NCBI RefSeq assembly: GCF_039830135.1 | Contig: NZ_CP156081.1 | Location: 1,288,001 to 1,352,000, forward strand | DNA from: Defluviimonas sp. SAOS-178_SWC | GTDB taxonomy: Bacteria > Pseudomonadota > Alphaproteobacteria > Rhodobacterales > Rhodobacteraceae | Direction of reading: 5' to 3' | DNA length: 64,000 nucleotides | Shown: positions 16,518-25,393 of the stretch, piece by piece | Numbering within the stretch: the stretch's first letter is position 1 | Layout of the letters: each line of letters opens with the position of its first letter | Program-made: the position numbers and the translations under genes | Notes under the pieces: model-generated | Told to the model about the DNA's origin: nothing | The model's database searches: none | The model's input: only the letters and a program-made list of their open reading frames with translations

Positions 16518-19025
16518 ATGCCAGAGCTGAGATCGGTCAACCTGTCCATCGAGGGCATGACCTGCGCCTCATGTGTCGGGCGCGTGGATCGCGCGCTGCG
16601 GGCCGTTCCGGGGGTTGCAGATGTCGCGGTCAATCTGGCGAGCGAATCCGCAAGACTGTCGCTCGACCCGTCGGTGCGGGTCGCCGACGTTTCCGAGGCG
16701 CTTTCGGCCGCGGGCTATCCGGCGCGGACGAACAAGGTGATCCTCACCGTCGAATCGATGTCCTGCGCGTCCTGCGTGGGGCGGGTGGACCGGGCGCTTG
16801 CGGCGGTGCCGGGCGTTCTCGACGTCAACGTCAATCTTGCCGCCGAGACCGCGACGGTGAGCTATCTCGAAGGTGCGGTCACGATGGCCGACCTTCTCGC
16901 GGCGGCGCGTGACGCGGGCTATCCTGCCACGGTCGCCGACGCGGCGAAAGCCGAGGATCGCAGCGACCGCAAGGAGGCCGAGGCGCGTAGCTACGCCCGC
17001 CGCATGGCCGTTGCCGCCGCCCTCGCCCTGCCGGTCTTCCTTTTGGAGATGGGCGGTCACCTGATCCCCGGCTTTCATGGCCTGATCGGCAGGACAATCG
17101 GGCATCAGACGAGCTGGGTCATTCAGTTCATCCTGACTTCGGTCGTGCTGTTCGGACCCGGGCGCGGGTTCTACGCCAAGGGGTTCCCGGCGCTCCTCAA
17201 GGGGGCGCCGGACATGAACAGCCTCGTCGCGCTCGGCACCGCCGCCGCCTATGCCTTTTCGGTGATCGCCACCTTCGCGCCGGCCCTGCTGCCCGAGGGC
17301 GTGCGCGCCGTCTATTTCGAGGCGGCGGCGGTGATCGTCGTGCTGATCCTCCTTGGCCGCTATCTCGAGGCGTGCGCCAAGGGGCGCACCGGCGCAGCGA
17401 TCCAGAAGCTCCTCGGCCTTCAGGTTCGCACCGCAAGGGTGGAACGCAATGGCGCGGCGGTCGAACTTCCCATCGACGATATCGTGGTGGGTGACGTGCT
17501 GATCGTGCGTCCGGGCGAGCGCATCGCGGTGGACGGCGAGGTGATCGACGGAAACAGCCATGTCGACGAAAGCATGATCACCGGAGAGCCGGCTCCCGTC
17601 GCCAAGAGCCGGGGCGCGGCGGTGACCGGCGGCACGGTGAACGGCGCGGGCAGCTTCCGCTTCCGTGTCACGCGGGTCGGGGCGGAGACGACGCTGGCGC
17701 AAATCATCCGCATGGTCGAGGAGGCGCAGGGCGCCAAGCTGCCCATTCAGGGCCTGGTGGACCGGATCACGCTCTGGTTCGTTCCGGCCGTTCTTGGGGC
17801 GGCCGCGCTGACGGTTCTTGTCTGGCTTCTTATCGGGCCGACCCCGGCGCTGTCGCTCGCGCTGGTCGCGGGGGTTTCGGTTCTGATCATCGCCTGCCCC
17901 TGTGCGATGGGGCTGGCCACGCCCACCTCGATCATGGTCGGCACCGGGCGTGCGGCGGAACTCGGCGTTCTTTTCCGCAAGGGCGACGCGCTTCAGGAAC
18001 TGTCGTCGGTCAGGGTCGTCGCCTTCGACAAGACCGGCACGCTGACGCTCGGCCGGCCGGAACTGACCGACCTGATCCCGGCGCCGGGTTTTTCGCGGGG
18101 CGATATCCTGCCGCTGATTGCCGCTGTCGAACAGGCGTCGGAGCATCCCGTTGGCGAAGCCATCCTGCGCGCCGCCCGCGCCGCCGGCATGACCGTGCCG
18201 GCGGTGGCGGATTTCAGCTCGGTCACCGGCCACGGCGTCCGGGGAACGGTTGGGGGCCGCACCGTCGCGGTCGGCGCCGACCGGCTCATGACGCGCGAGG
18301 GGGTGGACATCTCCCTGTTGACCCGTGAGGAGGCCAGGCTCGCGGGTGAGGGCAAGACGGCGCTCTTCGCCGCCATCGACGGCCGCCTCGCCGCCGCGAT
18401 CGCCGTGTCCGACCCGGTGAAGCCCACCACCGGGGCCGCCATCGCGGCGCTGCACGCCCGGGGCCTCAAGGTCGCGATGATCACCGGAGACAAGCGCGCG
18501 ACCGCCGAGGCCATCGGCCGCGCGATCGGCATCGACACGATCGTCGCCGGGGTCCTGCCGGATGGCAAGGTCGCGGCGCTCGATGAGTTGCGCGGCGACG
18601 GCAAGCTCGCGTTCGTCGGTGACGGGATCAACGACGCGCCCGCGCTTGCCCATGCCGATGTCGGCATCGCTATCGGCACCGGCACTGACGTGGCCATCGA
18701 ATCCGCCGATGTCGTGCTGATGTCCGGCGATCTCGCCGGCGTCGTCAACGCCTTCGAGGTGTCGCGCCGCACGATGCGCAACATCGGCGAAAACCTGTTC
18801 TGGGCGTTCGGCTACAACACCGCGCTGATCCCGGTGGCGGCAGGGGCGCTCTACCCGGCCTTCGGACTTTTGCTGTCGCCGGTCCTTGCCGCAGGGGCAA
18901 TGGCATTGTCATCGGTCTTCGTCCTGACAAACGCGCTCCGCCTTCGCCGGATCGCGCCGGCCATGCGGGAAGAGCCCGGCGTGGCGGCGATAGGCCCCGA
19001 ACTGGCTGTGGCCGCCGCAGAATAA
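16518..19025 (+). CDS. copA: Copper-translocating P1B-type ATPase with two HMA domains
   Basis: This 835-residue Cu(I)-exporting ATPase carries two N-terminal HMA domains, with metal sites GMTCASC (Cys16, Cys19) and SMSCASC (Cys83, Cys86). Membrane helices begin near residue 163. ITGEP marks the actuator, the CPC motif is at 460-462, Asp504 in DKTGTL is phosphorylated, and [10 protein letters not shown] lies in the P domain. The ATG at 16518 is preferred to one 15 bases upstream because GCGGAG is placed as its ribosome-binding site. The cueR gene follows after 14 bases, so the two are co-transcribed. Its domain structure differs from the first copA, so the two pumps probably differ in affinity or partner. 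Confidence 0.95.
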   Translation: MPELRSVNLSIEGMTCASCVGRVDRALRAVPGVADVAVNLASESARLSLDPSVRVADVSEALSAAGYPARTNKVILTVESMSCASCVGRVDRALAAVPGVLDVNVNLAAETATVSYLEGAVTMADLLAAARDAGYPATVADAAKAEDRSDRKEAEARSYARRMAVAAALALPVFLLEMGGHLIPGFHGLIGRTIGHQTSWVIQFILTSVVLFGPGRGFYAKGFPALLKGAPDMNSLVALGTAAAYAFSVIATFAPALLPEGVRAVYFEAAAVIVVLILLGRYLEACAKGRTGAAIQKLLGLQVRTARVERNGAAVELPIDDIVVGDVLIVRPGERIAVDGEVIDGNSHVDESMITGEPAPVAKSRGAAVTGGTVNGAGSFRFRVTRVGAETTLAQIIRMVEEAQGAKLPIQGLVDRITLWFVPAVLGAAALTVLVWLLIGPTPALSLALVAGVSVLIIACPCAMGLATPTSIMVGTGRAAELGVLFRKGDALQELSSVRVVAFDKTGTLTLGRPELTDLIPAPGFSRGDILPLIAAVEQASEHPVGEAILRAARAAGMTVPAVADFSSVTGHGVRGTVGGRTVAVGADRLMTREGVDISLLTREEARLAGEGKTALFAAIDGRLAAAIAVSDPVKPTTGAAIAALHARGLKVAMITGDKRATAEAIGRAIGIDTIVAGVLPDGKVAALDELRGDGKLAFVGDGINDAPALAHADVGIAIGTGTDVAIESADVVLMSGDLAGVVNAFEVSRRTMRNIGENLFWAFGYNTALIPVAAGALYPAFGLLLSPVLAAGAMALSSVFVLTNALRLRRIAPAMREEPGVAAIGPELAVAAAE

Positions 19026-19039
19026 GACGGGAGATCGAT

Positions 19040-19459
19040 ATGAACATCGGAGACGTTTCACGACTGTCGGGACTACCTGCAAAGACCATCCGGTATTACG
19101 AGGATATCGGCCTTGTCGAGCCCCTGCGCAGCAGCAACGGCTATCGGGCCTTCAGGGAAAGCGACCTCCACAAGCTTGCCTTTCTCGGGCGGGCGCGGTC
19201 GCTCGGCTTCACCATTGACGACTGCCGCAACCTCCTGACGCTCTACGAGGATCGCGACCGGGCCAGCGCCGATGTCCGGCAGATCGCGCGCGCGCACCTT
19301 GACCGGATCGATGAGAAACTGGCGGAACTTGCCGCGATGCGCGCGACGCTTTCCCATCTCGTCGAGGCCTGCGCCGGCGATCACCGGCCCGACTGCCCGA
19401 TCCTCGCGGATCTGGCTGCAAACCGATCCGAAAATCCTGACGGCGGACCCTTGGACTAG
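19040..19459 (+). CDS. cueR: Copper-responsive MerR family regulator CueR
   Basis: This 139-residue regulator has the MerR winged helix (MNIGDVSRLSGLPAKTIRYY), a long dimerisation helix and a C-terminal metal-binding loop with Cys111 and Cys119 separated by seven residues (CAGDHRPDC). That spacing, with a serine at the second-helix position (TLSHL) rather than a cysteine, indicates monovalent copper/silver sensing. It activates promoters with 19-bp spacers by DNA distortion; three such promoters lie in the window. It follows copA in the same operon, giving autoregulation through copA read-through. The tail after residue 123 is variable. Confidence 0.92.
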   Translation: MNIGDVSRLSGLPAKTIRYYEDIGLVEPLRSSNGYRAFRESDLHKLAFLGRARSLGFTIDDCRNLLTLYEDRDRASADVRQIARAHLDRIDEKLAELAAMRATLSHLVEACAGDHRPDCPILADLAANRSENPDGGPLD

Positions 19460-19794
19460 GGGCCGGGTTCACCTGAAAAGGCGGGTCGAGGGCGCTCGGA
19501 CACGCCTCGCCCCAAAACCGGAATGTTCTGCGTGGCAAAGACGATGCCCATCCTGGATGCCATCGATCTCGACCGCGCCAAGAACCGGTCATCGCCTTCA
19601 GGACGGGCGCAGTGCCCCGAGCAACGCCTTTGAGCCCGGTCCGCACGGGCGCTGCTGCACCAAGGTCCGGAGCTATAGTGGGGTGAACACGATGCCGGCG
19701 GGACGCATGGACGCGCCGGCACTGCACGGTCTCCAGTGCCGGCACACAAGTGCGCAGCGGCAATCCCATCCGGGTTTCCAGGACCGATCCAGCA
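19460..19794. other. Intergenic region without a recognisable gene
   Basis: Open frames on both strands look random and match no family that I can recognise. The only structure seen is a strong hairpin at 19715-19743 that would terminate the minus-strand acyl-CoA dehydrogenase operon. Confidence 0.5.
19715..19743 (-). terminator. Hairpin downstream of the acyl-CoA dehydrogenase operon
   Basis: A perfect 10-bp stem, GCCGGCACTG pairing with CAGTGCCGGC around a 9-base loop, lies about 50 bases past the dehydrogenase stop. There is no marked T-run. Confidence 0.5.
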
Positions 19795-20943
19795 TCAGCC
19801 GGTGCGGGAGAGTTCGGCCGCGATGATCATGCGCTGGATGTCGCTCGTGCCCTCATAGATTCGGCAGATACGCGCGTCGCGATATATCCGCTCGACCGCG
19901 AAGTCCTTGAGGTAGCCGTAGCCACCATGGACCTGGATCGCCTCCGAGGCGACCCATTCGGCACTCTCGGAAGCGTAGAGCTTGGCCATCGCCGCCTCGG
20001 TCTTGCAGGCCTGCCCGGCATCGCGCAGGCGTGCGGCATGGTGCAGGTAGCAGCGCGCGGTTTCGACCTTCATGCGCATGTCGGCAAGCCGGAAGCCCAC
20101 GGCCTGATGCTCGACGATCCGCTTGCCGAACGTGCGCCGTTCGAGCGCATAGGCATGGGCGTGGTCGAAGGCCGCCCTTGCAAGACCGACCGACTGCGCC
20201 GCGATCCCGAGCCGACCGAGCTCGAGCGTGCCCATCGCCAGCGCGTAACCGCCGCCGACCGTCCCGAGGATATGGTCGTCGGGCACGAAGACATCCTCAA
20301 GGCCCACCTGGCAGGTCTCGGAGACCGAAAGACCAAGCTTGTCCTCGACCCTGAGAACACTGTAGCCCGGCGACGACGGCGGAACCAGGAAGGCGGTGAT
20401 GCGGCGGCGCGGATCCTCGTTCACGACCGTGGCGAAGATAATGGCGACGTCGGCGGACTTGCCGTTCGACATGAACTGCTTGGTGCCGGAAAGCCGGTAT
20501 CCACCCTCGCAGCGCCGGGCCCTGGTGGCGATCGCGAAGGCGTTCGACCCGGCTTCCGGCTCGGTCAGGCCGAAGGCGCCGTTGATCCGACCCTCTGCCA
20601 GTGGCCGGAGGTAGCGGCTCTGCTGCATCTCGGACCCGTGGTGGAGGAGGGGGCTCGACACCAGTCCGTTGTGCAGCGCCATCATCGCCCCGATGCTGCC
20701 ATCGGCGGCGGCAACTTCCTCGACGGCCAACACGTAACTGACATGGTCGGCGCCGACGCCTCCCAGATGTTCCGGCACCAGCATGCCGAGAAAGCCGAGC
20801 CCACCCAGTGCCGCCATCTCGTCGCGCGGAAAGTCCCCGACGCGGTCGCGCTCCCCCGCCGTCGGCGCAAGGCGTTCCTGCGCGAAGGCGCGGGCGCTGT
20901 CGCGGATCATGCGCTGGTCTTCGGTCAATAAACTGTCGTGCAT
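19795..20943 (-). CDS. Acyl-CoA dehydrogenase
   Basis: This 382-residue FAD-dependent acyl-CoA dehydrogenase has all the usual motifs: LTEPEAGSNAFAI, YRLSGTKQFMSNGKSADV, ERRTFGKRIVEHQAVG, IQVHGGYGYLKDFAVERIYRD and RIYEGTSDIQRM with the catalytic glutamate. It follows the CaiB-type transferase gene with a single intervening base, so the two act together: CoA activation of an acid and its alpha-beta dehydrogenation. The LysR gene beyond the transferase probably regulates both. Confidence 0.93.
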   Translation of the reverse strand: MHDSLLTEDQRMIRDSARAFAQERLAPTAGERDRVGDFPRDEMAALGGLGFLGMLVPEHLGGVGADHVSYVLAVEEVAAADGSIGAMMALHNGLVSSPLLHHGSEMQQSRYLRPLAEGRINGAFGLTEPEAGSNAFAIATRARRCEGGYRLSGTKQFMSNGKSADVAIIFATVVNEDPRRRITAFLVPPSSPGYSVLRVEDKLGLSVSETCQVGLEDVFVPDDHILGTVGGGYALAMGTLELGRLGIAAQSVGLARAAFDHAHAYALERRTFGKRIVEHQAVGFRLADMRMKVETARCYLHHAARLRDAGQACKTEAAMAKLYASESAEWVASEAIQVHGGYGYLKDFAVERIYRDARICRIYEGTSDIQRMIIAAELSRTG

Positions 20944-20944
20944 G

Positions 20945-22162
20945 TCAGGCCCCCTCGGGGTTGTGGGTTGAATCGTGCAGGATGCCGTCCTCGATCAGCC
21001 GGACGATTTCCTCTGCCGGAAGGCCGAGCCGGTCGGCCAGAACGGCCGGCCCATCGGCGCCGAGGCCGGGTGCCGCCGCCACAGGCTGCGCTTGCATCGC
21101 GGAGAAGCGCACCGGCTGGGCCATGACACGCTCGGCTCCGCCACCGGCGGCCGGGACGGTCGGCAGCAGGTCTCGCGCTGTGACCTGCGGTCCGGCAACA
21201 GCCTCGGGCAAGGTGAGGATCGGTGAGGCCGGAACGTCATGGGCGTGCAGCCGTTCCAGTACTTCGGCGACCGGCAGCGGATTGCTCCACATCTCGATCA
21301 GCGACTTCAGGGCAGCGTGGTTGTCGTGGCGCGGCCCGTTCGACGAGAACCGCGGATCCTGCGCAAGGTCGGGCCGGCCCATCGCCTCGGCCAGTTTCGC
21401 GAACTGGCGCGGGTTCAGCACCGCGATCGTGTAGTGGCCGTCGGCGGCGCGGAACACGCCGAAGGGCGCGCCGAGCGGATGGCGGTTCCCGACCCTTGTC
21501 GGCGCCCGGTCGCCATGCAGATGCTGGGCAAGCCCGGCGGGCATCAGGTTGAACAGGCAGTCGTACATCGCCACGTCGACGAACTGACCCTTGCCCGTAT
21601 TCCCGCGCGCGACCAGCGCCGCCAGCGCGGCCCATGAGGCAAAAAGGCCCGAGGCGAGGTCGGCGACCGATTCCCCCGTCATCGTGGGCGGCCCGTCGGG
21701 TTCGCCCGTCAGGTCCATGAAGCCGGTCATGGCCTGGATCACGAGGTCATAGGCCGGCAGATCCCCCATCGGGCTTTCCCGACCGAAACCCGAGATCGAG
21801 ACCTGGATGAGCCCCGGATTTTCCGCCGCGAGCGTCTCATGGCCAAGACCCATGCTCTCCATCACGCCCGGACGGAAGTTTTCAACGAGAATGTCGCTGG
21901 ACAGCGCAAGCTGCCGAACGATGTCCCGCCCGCGATCCGAGCGCAGGTCCAGCGCGACGCTCTTCTTGCCGCGATTGAGCAGCCGGAACAGCGCGCCGGT
22001 GCCATCAGCCACCGGCGGCACGTGGCGGTAGTCGTCGCCGCCGGGTGTCTCGATCTTGATCACCTCGGCACCGAGATCCGCCAGAAGCGCGGTGCAGAAC
22101 GGCCCTGCCAGCACGCGGGTCAGGTCCAGCACGCGGATGTTCGACAGACAGGGGGTGTTCAT
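20945..22162 (-). CDS. CaiB/BaiF family CoA-transferase
   Basis: This class III CoA-transferase has 405 residues. Motifs are VLDLTRVLAGPFCTALLADL, GAEVIKIETPGGDDYRH, NRGKKSVALDLRSDRG, LVENFRPGVMESMGLG and the catalytic-aspartate region ending GFMDLTGEPDGPPTM. The ATG at 22162 was chosen because GGAGCGGAG lies just upstream and the family N-terminus begins there; the longer frame reads through the divergent promoter. It pairs with the acyl-CoA dehydrogenase downstream. The acid substrate is unknown; such pairs are found for succinyl-, formyl- or aryl-type acceptors. Confidence 0.9.
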   Translation of the reverse strand: MNTPCLSNIRVLDLTRVLAGPFCTALLADLGAEVIKIETPGGDDYRHVPPVADGTGALFRLLNRGKKSVALDLRSDRGRDIVRQLALSSDILVENFRPGVMESMGLGHETLAAENPGLIQVSISGFGRESPMGDLPAYDLVIQAMTGFMDLTGEPDGPPTMTGESVADLASGLFASWAALAALVARGNTGKGQFVDVAMYDCLFNLMPAGLAQHLHGDRAPTRVGNRHPLGAPFGVFRAADGHYTIAVLNPRQFAKLAEAMGRPDLAQDPRFSSNGPRHDNHAALKSLIEMWSNPLPVAEVLERLHAHDVPASPILTLPEAVAGPQVTARDLLPTVPAAGGGAERVMAQPVRFSAMQAQPVAAAPGLGADGPAVLADRLGLPAEEIVRLIEDGILHDSTHNPEGA

Positions 22163-22258
22163 GCTCCGCTCCCGAAAGATTTTGCGGAGCCAGAATTGCA
22201 GTGGGCCAATCCAGAAGAAAGAATTATATTCGAGCAATCAAAATAGGAAAATCGAATA
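22163..22258. promoter_or_regulatory. Divergent promoter with a LysR-type dyad
   Basis: This is the 96-base space between the transferase and the lysR genes. ATTCGA at 22228-22233 and TCGAAT at 22252-22257 form an inverted repeat inside an AT-rich stretch that touches the lysR start codon. Such a site between a LysR gene and its divergent target is the usual arrangement for autoregulation and target activation. Confidence 0.5.
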
Positions 22259-23152
22259 ATGCCAACGTTCCGCCAGTTGCGCTACTTCGCGGCCGTTGCC
22301 CAGACCGGCAGCGCGACCCGCGCGGCCGCGCTCCTCAATGTGTCGCAACCGTCGATATCGGCCGCCATTCGGGAACTTGAAGCGGATCTGGGCCGGGCGC
22401 TTTTCCTGCGGCGGCAGGCGCAGGGGCTGGAACTGACGCCCTTCGGCGCCGAGACGGCCCGCGAGGCGCGCGAGATACTCGCCCGGGTCGAGACGATGAT
22501 GACCCGCACCGGCACCCCGCTCAGGCTGGCGCTCGGGTATTTCGCGACGCTCGGGCCGACATGGGTTCCGGGCATCGCCGCGCAACTCGAAACCTCGTTT
22601 CCCGACATGACACTCGAACTGCAAGAATGCGATCTGGAGGGGATTGCACGCTTTCTTGCGAACGGTGTGATCGACTGCGCTCTGAGCTACGATGTCGGTC
22701 TTCCGCCGGGAACCGAGCGCACCGTTCTGACCGAGGTCCGCCCGCACGCCCTTCTGCCAAGGGACCATCCGCTCGCCATGCGCGAGGCGGTCAGCCTCGC
22801 CGAGCTTGCGGAGTGCGACTTCATCCTGATCGACCTGCCGCTCAGCCGCGAGTTCCTGATGGTCCCGTTCTGGCAGCTTGGCCTGTCGCCGCGGATACGG
22901 CTGAAAACCCGCTCGATCGAGATGGCCCGGCGCATGGTCGCCGTCGGCCTGGGCGTTTCGCTTCTGGTCACGCCCCCCGGCGAAGGGGCCGCCCCGCCGT
23001 CGTCCGCGATTGTTCACAGGCCGCTCCTGGACGCCGTGCCAAGCCAACGTCTTGTCCTTGCAAATACTCCCGCACCGCACCCCAATCCGGCCCTGACCGC
23101 GGCGACGGAAGCAATCCGCCGGTATTTCGCAACCGGCATGGCGGGGCGGTAA
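22259..23152 (+). CDS. LysR family transcriptional regulator
   Basis: This 297-residue LysR regulator has an N-terminal winged helix-turn-helix (FRQLRYFAAVAQTGSATRAA, then LLNVSQPSISAAIRELE) and a two-lobed periplasmic-binding-protein-like effector domain. It stands divergent from the CoA-transferase/acyl-CoA dehydrogenase pair and probably controls it in response to the acid or its CoA ester. The end of the gene overlaps a hairpin shared with the convergent hutF gene. Confidence 0.9.
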   Translation: MPTFRQLRYFAAVAQTGSATRAAALLNVSQPSISAAIRELEADLGRALFLRRQAQGLELTPFGAETAREAREILARVETMMTRTGTPLRLALGYFATLGPTWVPGIAAQLETSFPDMTLELQECDLEGIARFLANGVIDCALSYDVGLPPGTERTVLTEVRPHALLPRDHPLAMREAVSLAELAECDFILIDLPLSREFLMVPFWQLGLSPRIRLKTRSIEMARRMVAVGLGVSLLVTPPGEGAAPPSSAIVHRPLLDAVPSQRLVLANTPAPHPNPALTAATEAIRRYFATGMAGR

Positions 23153-23163
23153 GCATACCGCCC
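23144..23163. terminator. Bidirectional terminator-like hairpin between lysR and hutF
   Basis: GGGCGGT and ACCGCCC form a 7-bp stem around AAGCAT. It contains the lysR stop codon and lies 20 bases beyond the hutF stop, so it could serve both convergent genes. There is no T-run. Confidence 0.45.
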
Positions 23164-23183
23164 ACGTCGAAGACCGGCCGTCC

Positions 23184-24575
23184 TTAGCCGAAGAGCCTGG
23201 CCGCCGCCGCGCGATAGGCCGCGCGGATCGCCTCCTCCTCGGGGTGGCGGCCGTCGCGGATGACCCAGCGTCCCCCGATCATGACATCGCGTACCGGGTT
23301 CTGGGTGCCGCCGAGCAGCCAGGCGTCGAGGACGGTGTCGGGGCCGTGGCCGAGCAGCACGTGGGACTCCGGGTCGAGCATGACCAGATCGGCCCGACGT
23401 CCGGCGACAATCGCGCCACCGCCCTGCCCAGAGGCCTGCTCGCCCCCGGCCAGCGCGGTGTCGAACAGAACCCGGCCGCTATGGACCGGCGCGCCGCCTT
23501 GCGGCCGGGCAAGGATATTGCGCCGCCGCAGTTCCAGCCGCTTGCCGCATTCGAGAATGCGCAATTCCTCGGCCGTCGAGGTCGAATAATGGCTGTCGGT
23601 GCCGATACCCCAGGCGCCACCCGCGCCGTGATATTCGGGCAGGGCGAAAAAGCCGTCGCCCATCGTCGCCTCGGTCAGCGGGCAGATGCCGGCGACCGCG
23701 CCGCTTTGCGCCGAACCGGCGATCTCGGACGCGTCGAGATGGGTGGCATGCACGAGGCACCAGCGGTCGTCGAGCCCGACATTGTCCAGAAGCCACTGGA
23801 CGGGGCGCGCGCCAAGGCCCGCCTTCACCTCCTCGACCTCATGGGTGGTCTCGGAGACGTGGATGTGCAGCCGCGCATTGGCATCCATCGCCTGCATTCC
23901 CGCCAGGACGGCCCGCGCCTCGTCCGGCGTGACGGCCCGCAGCGAATGCAGCGCGAGACCCACGGCGAGGTTGCGGTGCGTATCCCGGCGCCCACGCAGG
24001 GTATCGATTAGCTTCAGATAATCGTCCACAGAATGCACAAAACGCTTCTGCGTTTCCTCCACCGGCCTGCCGATACCGCCATGCGCGTAAAGCACCGGCA
24101 GGATCGTCAGGCCCAGACCGGTGCGGTCAGCCGCCGCGATCAGCCGGTCGGACATCTCGGCCGGGTTCGCGTGGGCGCCCCCGCCGGCCATGTGGTGGAC
24201 ATAGTGGAACTCGCAGACCGCCGTCATGCCGAACTGGAGCATCTCCAGATAGACCAGCGCCGCGATCGCCTCATAGGTCTCGGGCGTGAGCCGGTCGACC
24301 AGCCGATACATCTCCTTCCGCCAGGTCCAGAGGTTGTCCTCGGCGCGTGCCGCCGTGACGAACTCGGTCCGCCCCGCCAGCGCCCGCTGGAAGGCGTGGG
24401 AATGCAGGTTCGACAGCCCCGGCACGCCGAAACCACCAAGCCGTTCGACAGGACGCCCGTCCGGCCTTGTGCCCGAGACGGACAGGATCACGCCATCGGC
24501 CCCCACTTCGACATAGCCCGGCGAGAGCCAGCCGTCGGGCTGATGCAGGTGTTCGACCTCGTAGATCGTCGTCAT
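23184..24575 (-). CDS. hutF: Formimidoylglutamate deiminase HutF
   Basis: This 463-residue amidohydrolase removes ammonia from N-formimidoyl-L-glutamate to give N-formyl-L-glutamate, the fourth step of the five-step histidine pathway. The metal ligands are visible in GLSNLHSHAFQRALAGRTE, ARLHIHVSETTHEVEE and LVHATHLD, with the late aspartate in GIGTDSHYSTS. The ATG at 24575 has GGAG six bases upstream and is preferred to an in-frame TTG 15 bases earlier. It follows hutG by 11 bases. Presence of HutF with HutG shows the Pseudomonas-type route through formylglutamate rather than the formamide-releasing HutG route. Confidence 0.94.
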   Translation of the reverse strand: MTTIYEVEHLHQPDGWLSPGYVEVGADGVILSVSGTRPDGRPVERLGGFGVPGLSNLHSHAFQRALAGRTEFVTAARAEDNLWTWRKEMYRLVDRLTPETYEAIAALVYLEMLQFGMTAVCEFHYVHHMAGGGAHANPAEMSDRLIAAADRTGLGLTILPVLYAHGGIGRPVEETQKRFVHSVDDYLKLIDTLRGRRDTHRNLAVGLALHSLRAVTPDEARAVLAGMQAMDANARLHIHVSETTHEVEEVKAGLGARPVQWLLDNVGLDDRWCLVHATHLDASEIAGSAQSGAVAGICPLTEATMGDGFFALPEYHGAGGAWGIGTDSHYSTSTAEELRILECGKRLELRRRNILARPQGGAPVHSGRVLFDTALAGGEQASGQGGGAIVAGRRADLVMLDPESHVLLGHGPDTVLDAWLLGGTQNPVRDVMIGGRWVIRDGRHPEEEAIRAAYRAAAARLFG

Positions 24576-24586
24576 GGTGGTCTCCG

Positions 24587-25393
24587 TCAATCAGTCAGGG
24601 CGCCCGACCGCGCCAGACGGTCGATCGCGGAAAGGATCGGGCCAAGAACGGCGCGCAATTTCCCGGCGCGGACTTCGTCAAAGACCCAGGGGGGCGATTC
24701 CGCGGCGAGATAGGCGCGCTGCGCGATCTCCATCTGGATCGCATGGACGCCCGCGCCGGGGCGGCCGTAGTGCCGCGTCGTCCAGCCGCCCTTGAAGCGG
24801 CCGTTCAGCACGGTCGGAAAGCCGGAGCCTTCGCAGGCTGCCAGGACCGCTTCGGTCATCGTGGCGCTGCAGGTCTCGCCGCCGTTGGTGCCGATATTGA
24901 ACACCGGCAGCGTGCCGGGAAACAGGAACGGGATGTCCGAGCGGATCGAATGGCAGTCATAGACCACGGCGACGCCGTGCCGCGCCTTGACACGCTCCAC
25001 CTCGGCTTCAAGCGCGGCGTGATAGGGCGCGTGGAATTCAGCCCGGCGCGCGGTGATATCGCCGGCATCGGGTTCGCCGCCGTCCGCCCAGATCGGCCGT
25101 CCGTCGAAGTCGGTGATCGGGCACAGCGCGGTTGTATTTTGGCCGGGATACAGAGAGGCCCCGGCGGGATCGCGGTTCGCGTCGATCAGATAGCGATGGA
25201 ACGTGGCCCGCACCACCGTGGCGCCGGGCAGAAGCCCGTCGTAAAGCCGTCCGATGTGCCAGTCGGTATCGGCCAGTGCCCCGCCCGTCGCGTTGAGCCG
25301 TTCCTTCACGGCAGCGGGCAGCCACGTCCCGCCATGTGGTTGGCCAAGGATGACGGGGCTGTCGCCCGCGATGACCTCAACGGGATGCATCAT
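24587..25393 (-). CDS. hutG: N-formylglutamate deformylase HutG
   Basis: This 268-residue N-formylglutamate amidohydrolase yields glutamate and formate, the final step of histidine breakdown. Family motifs are PVILGQPHGGTWLP, DTDWHIGRLYD, FHRYLIDANRDP, VYDCHSIRSDIPFLF and GGWTTRHYGRP. The length is normal. Its ATG overlaps the hutI stop by four bases, and hutF follows. The gene belongs to the hutU-hutI-hutG-hutF operon. Confidence 0.94.
   Translation of the reverse strand: MMHPVEVIAGDSPVILGQPHGGTWLPAAVKERLNATGGALADTDWHIGRLYDGLLPGATVVRATFHRYLIDANRDPAGASLYPGQNTTALCPITDFDGRPIWADGGEPDAGDITARRAEFHAPYHAALEAEVERVKARHGVAVVYDCHSIRSDIPFLFPGTLPVFNIGTNGGETCSATMTEAVLAACEGSGFPTVLNGRFKGGWTTRHYGRPGAGVHAIQMEIAQRAYLAAESPPWVFDEVRAGKLRAVLGPILSAIDRLARSGALTD

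Noticed and set aside
16569..18653. A 694-codon minus-strand frame opposite the second copA
   Set aside because: It is a complement-frame artefact of a GC-rich gene with strong codon bias; the plus-strand ATPase has all catalytic motifs.
19524..19634. A short plus-strand frame starting MFCVAKTMPILDAIDLD
   Set aside because: It begins like a protein but ends after about 36 codons, with no match that I can recognise and no ribosome site; possibly a decayed fragment, not enough to annotate.
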